A stretch of DNA of 32,577 nt. It comes from an uncultured bacterium. Its GTDB lineage: Bacteria > Verrucomicrobiota > Kiritimatiellia > RFP12 > UBA1067. The position numbers and the translations under genes were made by a program. Location of the stretch: positions 1 through 32,577 of the forward strand of contig CADCGZ010000027.1 in the NCBI GenBank assembly GCA_902801025.1. Direction: 5' to 3'. Position 1 is the first letter of the stretch. Each line of letters begins with the position of its first letter. Positions 16,401 to 23,098 of the stretch are shown here, one piece after another. The notes under the pieces are model-generated. The model did not search any database and was not told the origin of the DNA. It saw nothing but the letters and a program-made list of their open reading frames with translations.

Positions 16401-18992
16401 TACACCGGCGTGAACCGCAACGGCTCCAACATCCCGTGGGTAAGGGTCGCGAAGCCGGTCTCGATTATCGGCCCCGATGAGGGTCGGGCCATTTTCGACG
16501 GCCTAAACAACACAAGGGGCATGTATCTCTTCCACCCCCAGACCTCCGTCCGCAATCTGACATTCTACCGATGCCGGAACGGACAGAACGGCGGGCCGTA
16601 CATCGGCGGGGCGCTCTATATGACGGGTGGCGTCGTCTCCAACTGCACCGTCATCGCGTGTCACGGCAACTACGACGGCGCCGTGACGGCCGAGGGCGGA
16701 TGGATTCAGGACTGCTACTTCGGCACCAACAGCTGCAACGCCTCCGGAGACGATCGGCGCGCATCGGGACTCCAGATCTACGGCGCGGTGACGGCGTCCG
16801 GATGCGTCTTTGAAAAGAATTCCGGCGGCTACGGCGGCGGCGCCTACATGAACCACGCCTCGGCGGTCATCTCCAACTGCGTCTTCCGGGCAAATTCGGC
16901 CGAAAGTTGCGGTGGTGGTGCTGTGACAATTGATGCCGGACTTCTCACGCATTGCGTCATCACCAACAACACTTCGAAGGGCGCGGGCGGCGGTCTCCAG
17001 ATGAGAAACAGCTCATCCTACGTCCGCAACTGTGTCGTCGCATTCAACAAATCGACCAACACTGGTTCAAGCTATGGCGTCAGCATCGGCAAGGCCGGCG
17101 GCGGCGGTGTGTCGATGACAGGCGGAACCATTGAGAACTGCACCTTCTACGGCAACACCTCCTCGTCGCAAACGCGGTGCGACGAACTCTCGATGGGCGG
17201 CGGCACAGTCCGCAACTGCATCTTCATCGGCACGGACACCAGCGCCGCCTTCGACGTCCGCAAATCAGGCGGCACGGCGACCTACTGCTTCTTCCGCACG
17301 AGCGTCGACGGCACGGGCAACAACGATCCCGCGACCGCCTCAGACGCCAAACTCAAGAATCCGACGACCGGCGACTTCTCGCTTCTCTTCGGCTCGCCCT
17401 GCATCGACGCCGGCATGGAGATCGCCGCCGTCGCGACGGACATCCTCGGCGAGGCGCGCCCGGCGGACGGCGACAAAGACGGCACGGCCGTCTGGGACAT
17501 CGGCGCCTACGAGATGGACTTCGCCGGGCAGATGGTCGCTTCCTTCGAGGCCGACGTGACGGACGGCCACGGCGAGACGACCGTTACCTTCACCGCCGCG
17601 GTCGATGGCGGCACCGCGCCATACACCTACCGCTGGACGGTCGGCGGCACGACCTACGAGACGAGCGTCAATACTTTCACGTACACCTTCTCGTTTGGCG
17701 CCTATGACGTTTCGCTCGACGTGGAGGATGCGACCGGCGCGACGGCGGAGACGGTTGTGCGCCCGGCGCTCGTCACCATCAAGTCGCCCGTAGTATACGT
17801 TTCCACGACTGGAACCGGCGTCTGGCCCTACGACACCTGGGAGAAGGCGACGGCCGACTGGACGCTCGCCGTTGGCGCCGTCCATGCGACGGACGCCGAA
17901 CCAGGAAAAATCTTTGTCGCCGACGGCACCTATACGCGCCACGACACAGACAACTTCACGGTGAACCTCGCGCTCCCGATTCTGTTCTGCGGGACGAACG
18001 CCACGTGCGGTGCGATCTTCGATGGCGAAAACACCTACCACAAAATCATGTGCGTGAACAATGCCAAGGCCAAGGTCGCCAACTTGAAGTTCATCAACGT
18101 CAAAGGGAGATACGGCGACGATTCGGGCGGGCTATGGCTCTACGGCGGCATGGTCTCAAACTGCATCTTCTCCGTCGGAAGCGCCGATGGCGCGGGGATG
18201 GTGCGGCAAATGGGCGGGCTCGTCTGCGACACGACGATCGAGAACAGCTATGCGGGCACCCATTCTGGCGGCGACCGCTTTGGCGGCGGACTCTACATGT
18301 TGGGCGGAACGGCGGAACGCATAACTATTCAGGGTTGCAGGGACGGCACGGCTGGCGCGGTGCGACTCAACGGCGCGAGCGCCATCCTGCGCAATTCCGT
18401 CATTCAGGGGAACTATTCCGAGACCGGTGGGGCCGTCCTGCTCGACGATGGTCTTGTCGAGAACTGCATCATATCCAACAACACGGGCAAGTCGATCGCA
18501 GGCAGTCTCGTCACCTTCGCGGCGGGGCCTGGTGCGACGGTGCGCGGTGGGACGCTCCGCAACTGCCTTGTTGTGGATAACCGCATGACGAGTGCTAACG
18601 GCAGCGGAGGGGCCTTGCATGTGGTTTCCGGTGCGGCCTACAACAACACCGTCTGGGGAAACACGCTTTATTCGGGCGCGACAAACGACATCGGCCAGAC
18701 GGGTGGCACGGTGGCCAATTCAATCGCCGGTGTCTTCGCGCCTTCCGGCGGCACGCAAACTGGCAATTACGTCGGCTTCGGGCCTGGATTCGCCAATCTC
18801 TCCGTTGGCGACTTCTCGCTCACGGGCGATTCGCCATGCCTTGATATCGGCGATTGGACGTTCTGGGGCGAGACGAGAGGCGCGGCGAAGGCCGCGAAAG
18901 ACATGGCCGGGAATTCACGACTTTGCGGTCACTCGGTCGACGCCGGGTGCTACGAATGCGCAGCGCGAGGGTTTATCCTGTGCGTCCGTTAA
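13461..18992 (+). CDS. Giant secreted triple beta-helix protein with DUF2341, LamG and PKD domains
   Basis: 1843 aa. The ATG at 13461 gives a clear signal peptide (MKRQIAIAATALLGATASSF). Domains in order: DUF2341-like about 33-120; LamG/concanavalin-like about 137-340; an InlB-type repeat near 433-508 (TVTLTATPAEGYTFFRWTG); right-handed beta-helix 1 about 509-847; PKD 1 about 850-930 (AWEFGDGATGSG, HTFTTAGIHTVALTV); beta-helix 2 from 934; choice-of-anchor-Q segment about 1307-1352 (WDIGAYE); PKD 2 about 1353-1443; beta-helix 3 from 1446; final anchor-Q segment (DMAGNSRLCGHSVDAGCYE) plus an 11-residue tail. Helices 2 and 3 both open with YVSTTG....PYDTWEKA, an internal duplication. Probably an exported surface adhesin or glycan-binding protein; lyase activity cannot be excluded, as no catalytic residues are identified. 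Confidence 0.88.
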   Translation: MKRQIAIAATALLGATASSFAMPQKAADITVSGYTGSGTLENFPVLVRLAEYDAETGKGIQGFSYADCATGGLDISFEDAGGNLLAHEIDTWNPKGESLVWVRVPSVSGTDTSFTFRWNDANPPSVTASDVWSAGYIGVWHFSEEGGDATDATGHGLTGVETGSSSLAPASKVGGARAVASGALQVPDYEATYGGATVFSASGWFYCPGVKAGYLAVLNKKTTAGAAWNSASGWYLEMNNSLTSIGLICSSSTKYTCNIPNITQGWNYFHVVSSGSNVKLYLNGSTTPGFNKDHALKAAGVPLYLMPTVGYADEFRVRGVANSADWTAAEYQTVAVADYLTYGSAYSPDGVLDIAGSPDAIGSPTPAYGKHTGLTADAELPVACPVWTNETGTAVYSCTGWKLYNGEGEVVDSGPESAFTYAHPTPAAYRRLEWQWAKSAKVPSSTGGTVSGTLVYAPGDTVTLTATPAEGYTFFRWTGDIGNADPAEPTVTFTAASAEPVAALFGPQLVVAADGSGDYTSLNAAVAAAPDNATILVRDGIYVNETTGFLAIDKSIKVVSENGAQHACFRGPNDPSGTTIKSLSKGINLNNDLAILKGLTLRNFGCDGRQTPQGLGLYLQKGLVEYCTISNTLPNHGASALHMTGGETRHSLIAYNRSNNNQNAPGAGVYLEGGTITNCVIRGNRAWKNHGGGIYVDGATARATGCVIDGNVCDFDDNNPRHGGGVYLRDGIVENCVVTNNTAAIAAGVCQTGGTLRDCLVKDNHSTGSYGGVYSTGGAIAGCVIADNTANISGGRSLSKTAGSITGTTVIENLHAIPGSAIVSVDPSVTIADCEFQCPNISGADEVNASLFYATGDCFVEASRVVGMAPLAVAFTAHCLGDASAAAWEFGDGATGSGATASHTFTTAGIHTVALTVGLESATLEIHVLPVDTYVSTTGSDQFPYDTWEKAAHDLQSAIDATYSDDELAGTVHVAAGTYQYTGVNRNGSNIPWVRVAKPVSIIGPDEGRAIFDGLNNTRGMYLFHPQTSVRNLTFYRCRNGQNGGPYIGGALYMTGGVVSNCTVIACHGNYDGAVTAEGGWIQDCYFGTNSCNASGDDRRASGLQIYGAVTASGCVFEKNSGGYGGGAYMNHASAVISNCVFRANSAESCGGGAVTIDAGLLTHCVITNNTSKGAGGGLQMRNSSSYVRNCVVAFNKSTNTGSSYGVSIGKAGGGGVSMTGGTIENCTFYGNTSSSQTRCDELSMGGGTVRNCIFIGTDTSAAFDVRKSGGTATYCFFRTSVDGTGNNDPATASDAKLKNPTTGDFSLLFGSPCIDAGMEIAAVATDILGEARPADGDKDGTAVWDIGAYEMDFAGQMVASFEADVTDGHGETTVTFTAAVDGGTAPYTYRWTVGGTTYETSVNTFTYTFSFGAYDVSLDVEDATGATAETVVRPALVTIKSPVVYVSTTGTGVWPYDTWEKATADWTLAVGAVHATDAEPGKIFVADGTYTRHDTDNFTVNLALPILFCGTNATCGAIFDGENTYHKIMCVNNAKAKVANLKFINVKGRYGDDSGGLWLYGGMVSNCIFSVGSADGAGMVRQMGGLVCDTTIENSYAGTHSGGDRFGGGLYMLGGTAERITIQGCRDGTAGAVRLNGASAILRNSVIQGNYSETGGAVLLDDGLVENCIISNNTGKSIAGSLVTFAAGPGATVRGGTLRNCLVVDNRMTSANGSGGALHVVSGAAYNNTVWGNTLYSGATNDIGQTGGTVANSIAGVFAPSGGTQTGNYVGFGPGFANLSVGDFSLTGDSPCLDIGDWTFWGETRGAAKAAKDMAGNSRLCGHSVDAGCYECAARGFILCVR
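16260..18750 (+). repeat. Internal duplication of beta-helix modules 2 and 3
   Basis: Residues 934-951 (YVSTTGSDQFPYDTWEKA) and 1446-1463 (YVSTTGTGVWPYDTWEKA) open two beta-helix modules about 512 residues apart. Each is preceded by a PKD domain and each ends in an anchor-Q-like segment. Inside the helices, short turns with GG(V/A)Y, N(C/S)V(I/V) and NN(T/S) repeat about every 25-30 residues. Confidence 0.75.
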
Positions 18993-19208
18993 GATCGCAC
19001 TTACCTCATGCAAGTCGGGATCGCGTGTTTGCGGGCCGCGACAGCACGGGTGAATACACGGCGGGAATGCGATTGTTCCAAAACGGAGACTTCACGACGC
19101 GGAGCAACGAGGTAGAAACTGCGTATCAACGCGACAACACGCTAAAGAGCGACAGACAAGCTTTCTTTTTACGTGTTTGATAATTGCCGACACGATCTAC
19201 ATTTCCGT
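18993..19208. other. Intergenic region without a supported gene
   Basis: About 216 bp between the giant gene and cassette copy 2. Base composition is visibly richer in A/T than the genes around it. A short open stretch reads TAGMRLFQNGDFTTRSNEVE in the frame of 19061, but has no start signal and no recognised family; it may be the tail of a lost gene. No terminator with a U-tract is seen. Confidence 0.4.
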
Positions 19209-19294
19209 TTCCGCTTCCGGTTGTCGCAGATGGTGGATTATGATAAAATACCAGTCAAATGGGACTGTCGCGTATTTTCCTTGCTTGTGGTCTG
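19209..19294 (+). repeat. Promoter-leader cassette, copy 2
   Basis: Matches 13169-13254 at 80 of 86 positions. -35 TTGTCG (19221-19226), 17-bp spacer, -10 TAAAAT (19244-19249), ATG 19259 and the leader MGLSRIFLACGL. Here the leader continues as a full signal peptide. Confidence 0.9.
19221..19249 (+). promoter_or_regulatory. Promoter of the remnant-GH5-regulator-sensor operon
   Basis: TTGTCG, 17-bp spacer, TAAAAT (one change from copy 1). No clear terminator or strong promoter is seen before the genes that follow, so it may drive 19259 to 25180. Confidence 0.55.
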
Positions 19295-19655
19295 GCGGCC
19301 GTATCGCTTGCGGCCTCTGCAGTCACAGTTTCGGGTCCAGGCACCTGCACAGTGATGTTGACTGGTGGCGGCGAATGCCGACGCCGATTCCGACGGGCTT
19401 CCGAACTGGGCAGAGTATGTGTGTGGTACGAGCCCGACGGATCCAGCAGAAAAGCTTGTCGCATTCATAACGATGGTGAACGGAGAGCCGGTTGTTACGT
19501 ATTCTCCTGGAGACTCGCAGATTGCGGATGGCTTCAAGGCGGTTATCAAGGGCACGACCGAGCTTTCCGCCGCACTGTCTACATGGGAAGTCGTGACGGA
19601 GACGCGTACATCCACTTGTCGCTTCTTCCGAGTTGAAATCGTTCCCGAAAACTAA
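19259..19655 (+). pseudogene. Frameshifted remnant of a secreted protein with a calcium-binding type-3 motif
   Basis: ATG 19259 begins a good signal peptide (MGLSRIFLACGLAAVSLAAS, then AVTVSG). About 35 codons in, at 19362-19378, the meaningful frame shifts by +1. From there the other frame reads NADADSDGLPNWAEYVCGT, a thrombospondin type-3-like calcium-binding motif, then SPTDPAEKLVAFITMV, a small beta domain and the ending TCRFFRVEIVPEN. This C-terminal block is typical of the ends of large secreted PVC-group proteins. The gene therefore seems to have lost its central part and its frame. It could still act as a leader for the GH5-like gene, 18 nt downstream. A sequencing error at the shift would turn it into a short 132-residue protein. 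Confidence 0.7.
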
Positions 19656-19673
19656 AGAGAGAGCGTAAAAGCC

Positions 19674-22427
19674 ATGAAAGAACTTTCGCTTGCATTATTC
19701 ATTGCATGCGCGTCCGGCCTGTGCTGGGCAATCACCGCAGACCTTGCCGTTTCGAATGGCGGCGGGTTTTCCTTTTCGCCCAATTCCGGAAGCCATTTTG
19801 AACCCGCGTTGTTCGACGCTGGCTGGGGGCGCTGTCGCGCCTTCGGCGGATGGAGCGACGAAAATGGCGACGCGGACGGACCTTGGACACGTGCTTTTGA
19901 GATCGTCGGCAAAGACGCGGCGCCGGTTGTGCGGGGGAAGGTGACGTATGTCCTTCGCCGCGATGCCTCGGCCGGCGAACCCGTGGCGCACTTCACTTGG
20001 GAGTTTTCCGCTGCCAAGGACTTTGAGGGGAAGGAATTCTGCCTCGCATGGACGCTTCCTTGCGAACAGTATGCCGCCAACGCCTCGGCGGGAAAGGTCG
20101 TCTTCGGTGACAAGACAGTGGAGCTGCCGCAAAAATATGGCGTTACGCACTTGGGCAACGCAACTTGCGACACGCTGGAGATCGCCGCTCCGGCTGGTGT
20201 GCCCCTTCGCATAAAGCTCGACAGGCCGACATGGTGCATGGTGCAGGACGACCGCCAGTGGAATACCCCGTGTTTCTCGCTGCGGATGGTAATCGGCGCC
20301 GGCAAGCTCAAGGCCGGCGAAAGGCGGACTTTTTCGATGACAATGCGCGGCGTCTCGTCCTTTGTCCGCGACGGCAAATACACCGTGCGGGCAAGCGACG
20401 ACTGGGTGCCTGTCAATGACACGACGGCCGTCAAGGCCGGCTCCGCGCTCGACTTTTCCGCCGCAGGGTGGATCGACGCGCCCGCCGGGAAGCACGGACG
20501 CGTCGTTCGCAAGGGCGATCATTTCGAGTTCGCCGGGATGCCCGGCGTAAAGCAGCGCTTCTACGGCGTCAACCTCTGCTTCTCCGCGAACTACATGAGC
20601 GCGGCCGACGCCGAAGAGCTTGCGACGCGTCTTTCGCGCCTCGGCTACAACGCGCTGCGCATACACCACTACGAGCGCGAACTATGCGACCGGAAGGACG
20701 GCACGACGATCCGCCCCGAGAAGATGGCCGAGCTCGACAACCTCCTGAACGCCTGCATCCGCCACGGCATATACCTGACGACAGACCTCTTCGTCTCGCG
20801 GAACGTCCCCTGGCGTTCCTGCGGCATTGACCGCGACGGCGTAGTTCAGATGAAGGAATACAAGGAGCTTGTGCTCTTCCACGATGGCGCCTTCAGGAAC
20901 TATCTCGACTTTTCGCGCCAGCTTCTCAACCATGTCAACCCCGAGACCGGTCGCCGTTGGGCCGACGAGCCGGCCTTCGCGTTCCTCGCGCTCGTAAACG
21001 AAGGGAATCCCGGCAACTACGGCTATGGCTTCATGAAGAACTTGCCAGAGGCGAAGACGGCATGGGAGAAGTGGCTTGCCGCGCACAAGGCGAAAGAGTC
21101 CAAGACGTATGCCAATATCACGGACAAGGTGCCGGACAACTGCTGGGAGAACTCGCCGCAGAATTGCGTGTACGCGCTCTTCCTTACCGATATAGAAATC
21201 GACTTTGCCAAGCGAATGACGGCTTTCATCCGCGAGGAGATCAAGTCGCAGGTGCTCCTCACCGACCTTTCCTGCTGGAAGAACGCGATTGAGTACCAGC
21301 TCGTCCGCACGCACTACGACTATGTAGACGACCATTTCTACGTGGATCACCCCAAGTTTCTCGAGAAGGACTGGCAGCTGCCGAGCAGCTGTCCGAACTC
21401 AAATCCCGTCCGCGGGGAGAACGCCGGCTTCGAGGCGGTCGCCAAGCATCGACTCCTCGACCGTCCGTTCACGCTCACCGAATTCAACTACTCGGGCCCC
21501 GGCCAGTTCCGCGGCGTCGGCGGCATGATGCTCGGCGCGCAGGCCGCGCTTCAGGAATACGACGGCATCTGGCGCTTCGCCTGGAGCCATAACGCCGAGG
21601 GCCTTCTCAAGCCGCAGTCGATCCACTACTTCGACGTAGCAAAGGATCCGCTTCAGCGTGCGACCGAGCGCGCCGTAACGATGCTATACTTGCGAGGCGA
21701 CATGAAGCCGCTTAAGCGCATGCACGCGGTCGTCTTCCCCGAGAAGGCGCTCCGCAGCGACTTCAGCTGCGGCCCCCAGGCGGACATCAAGGACATGTGG
21801 TTCGGGTGGCACGCCCGCTTCGGCACACTCATCGCCGACGCGCTCCCGGCGGGAGCGACTTCGGGCGGGCTCTTCCCGGATATTTATTCGCGCACGTCTG
21901 ACGACTATCGACGCTGGGCCGAAGGATCGCGTCCCGGCGACGGGCAGGTGATCATCGACCGCGAGGAGGGGTTCTTTGGCGTCGATACGCCGCGGACCAC
22001 CGGTTTCTTCGCTGAGGCGGGCGAGCGCACTGTCGGGCCTCTTACTGCGAAGTTCGACGGGAAAGCGCCGGCCGCAGTCTGGGTGAGCGCACTGGACGAT
22101 GCGCCGATCGCCTCGTCAAAGCGGCTTCTGCTTACGCATGTCGCGGACGTTCAGGACGAGGGAACGGTCTATGCTGACGGCACGAAGAAGGTGCTTCTCA
22201 AGTGGGGCCGTCTCCCGCACCTCATGCGCCGGAGCGCGGCGGAGGTGACGATTGTGTTTGAGGACGCGAAGACCTGCACCGTCTACGCGCTTTCGTCGGA
22301 CGGCTCGCGCCGCGGCGAAGTGCCGGTCATCCAGAAGGGCGGGAAGGTCTCCTTCGTTGCGAACACAGCCCGCGATCCCGCCGAAGCGACCTGCTACTAC
22401 GAAATCATAAGGATTTGGTACAATTAA
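19674..22427 (+). CDS. Secreted GH5-like (clan A) glycoside hydrolase
   Basis: 917 aa with signal peptide MKELSLALFIACASGLCWA. An N-terminal beta-rich domain (about 20-285) precedes a TIM barrel (about 300-690): FYGVNLCFSANYMSAADAEE, RLSRLGYNALRIHHYERELC, LNACIRHGIYLTTDLFVSR. Candidate acid/base Glu443 lies in LALVNEGNPGNYG and candidate nucleophile Glu603 in FTLTEFNYSGPG, about 160 residues apart as expected for clan A retaining enzymes. A beta-sandwich follows at the C-terminus (VWVSALDDAPIASSKRLLLT). The ATG at 19674 follows an AAAGAGAGAG purine run. It is placed between the remnant gene and the regulator and shares their operon. Substrate unknown. Confidence 0.83.
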   Translation: MKELSLALFIACASGLCWAITADLAVSNGGGFSFSPNSGSHFEPALFDAGWGRCRAFGGWSDENGDADGPWTRAFEIVGKDAAPVVRGKVTYVLRRDASAGEPVAHFTWEFSAAKDFEGKEFCLAWTLPCEQYAANASAGKVVFGDKTVELPQKYGVTHLGNATCDTLEIAAPAGVPLRIKLDRPTWCMVQDDRQWNTPCFSLRMVIGAGKLKAGERRTFSMTMRGVSSFVRDGKYTVRASDDWVPVNDTTAVKAGSALDFSAAGWIDAPAGKHGRVVRKGDHFEFAGMPGVKQRFYGVNLCFSANYMSAADAEELATRLSRLGYNALRIHHYERELCDRKDGTTIRPEKMAELDNLLNACIRHGIYLTTDLFVSRNVPWRSCGIDRDGVVQMKEYKELVLFHDGAFRNYLDFSRQLLNHVNPETGRRWADEPAFAFLALVNEGNPGNYGYGFMKNLPEAKTAWEKWLAAHKAKESKTYANITDKVPDNCWENSPQNCVYALFLTDIEIDFAKRMTAFIREEIKSQVLLTDLSCWKNAIEYQLVRTHYDYVDDHFYVDHPKFLEKDWQLPSSCPNSNPVRGENAGFEAVAKHRLLDRPFTLTEFNYSGPGQFRGVGGMMLGAQAALQEYDGIWRFAWSHNAEGLLKPQSIHYFDVAKDPLQRATERAVTMLYLRGDMKPLKRMHAVVFPEKALRSDFSCGPQADIKDMWFGWHARFGTLIADALPAGATSGGLFPDIYSRTSDDYRRWAEGSRPGDGQVIIDREEGFFGVDTPRTTGFFAEAGERTVGPLTAKFDGKAPAAVWVSALDDAPIASSKRLLLTHVADVQDEGTVYADGTKKVLLKWGRLPHLMRRSAAEVTIVFEDAKTCTVYALSSDGSRRGEVPVIQKGGKVSFVANTARDPAEATCYYEIIRIWYN

Positions 22428-22444
22428 GAAAAAGGGGACGAAGG

Positions 22445-23077
22445 ATGAAGAAGATCAAGGTACTTCTTGTCGATGATCATGCGGTAGTGCGAATGGGCCT
22501 CAAGTATGCGCTTTCGCTCTTCAAGGACATTGAACTCGCCGGCGAGCTGTCGGATGGGGAACGCGCGGCGGAACTCATGAAAAGCTCGGGCGCGGATGTC
22601 GCCCTGCTTGACATCAGGATGCCGGGCAAGGACGGCCTAGCCGCCCTCGGCGAGATGCTTGCGGCAGATCCTTCCGCAAAGGTTGTAATGCTCACTACGA
22701 GCTCAATGGAGGAAGACGTATATGCCGCGCTGAACGCCGGTGCGAAGGGATACGTCCTAAAGGACCGCAATCCGGAGAACATCGTCAAGGCAGTGCGTAC
22801 CGTCGCGGAGGGCGGAACCTTTATCCCCGACGACATCAAGGCGATCTACAAGGCGAGGAGCGAGGAGCCGGAGCTTACGCCCACGGAGCGCGAGGCAGTT
22901 GGACTGCTCGTCCAGGGGCTCAGCAACAAGGCCATAGCCGAAAAGGTCGGGATATCCGAAGACGGCGTGAAGGTACGCCTCAAGCATGCCTACGAGAAGC
23001 TCGGCGTAAATGACCGCGCTGGCGCGATATCCGTCGCCATCAGGCGCGGCATAGCCCGTCCCGCCGGTGTGGTGTAG
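22445..23077 (+). CDS. NarL/LuxR-family response regulator
   Basis: 210 aa. The receiver domain has the acidic pocket VLLVDDHAVVRMGL, phospho-acceptor Asp56 in LLDIRMPGKDG, the conserved Thr/Ser in LTTSS and the Lys in GYVLKD. The C-terminal LuxR-type helix-turn-helix is LTPTEREAVGLLVQGLSNKA followed by IAEKVGISEDGVKVRLKHAYEKLGV (given in two parts). ATG 22445 is chosen: it follows GGGGACGAAGG and gives the usual MKKIKVLLVDD start; an in-frame TTG at 22415 overlaps the GH5-like gene. The sensor kinase follows after 21 nt. It is the most likely regulator of the surface genes on either side. Confidence 0.95.
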   Translation: MKKIKVLLVDDHAVVRMGLKYALSLFKDIELAGELSDGERAAELMKSSGADVALLDIRMPGKDGLAALGEMLAADPSAKVVMLTTSSMEEDVYAALNAGAKGYVLKDRNPENIVKAVRTVAEGGTFIPDDIKAIYKARSEEPELTPTEREAVGLLVQGLSNKAIAEKVGISEDGVKVRLKHAYEKLGVNDRAGAISVAIRRGIARPAGVV

Positions 23078-23098
23078 TTTGCGTCCGCTCGGCGAAAA

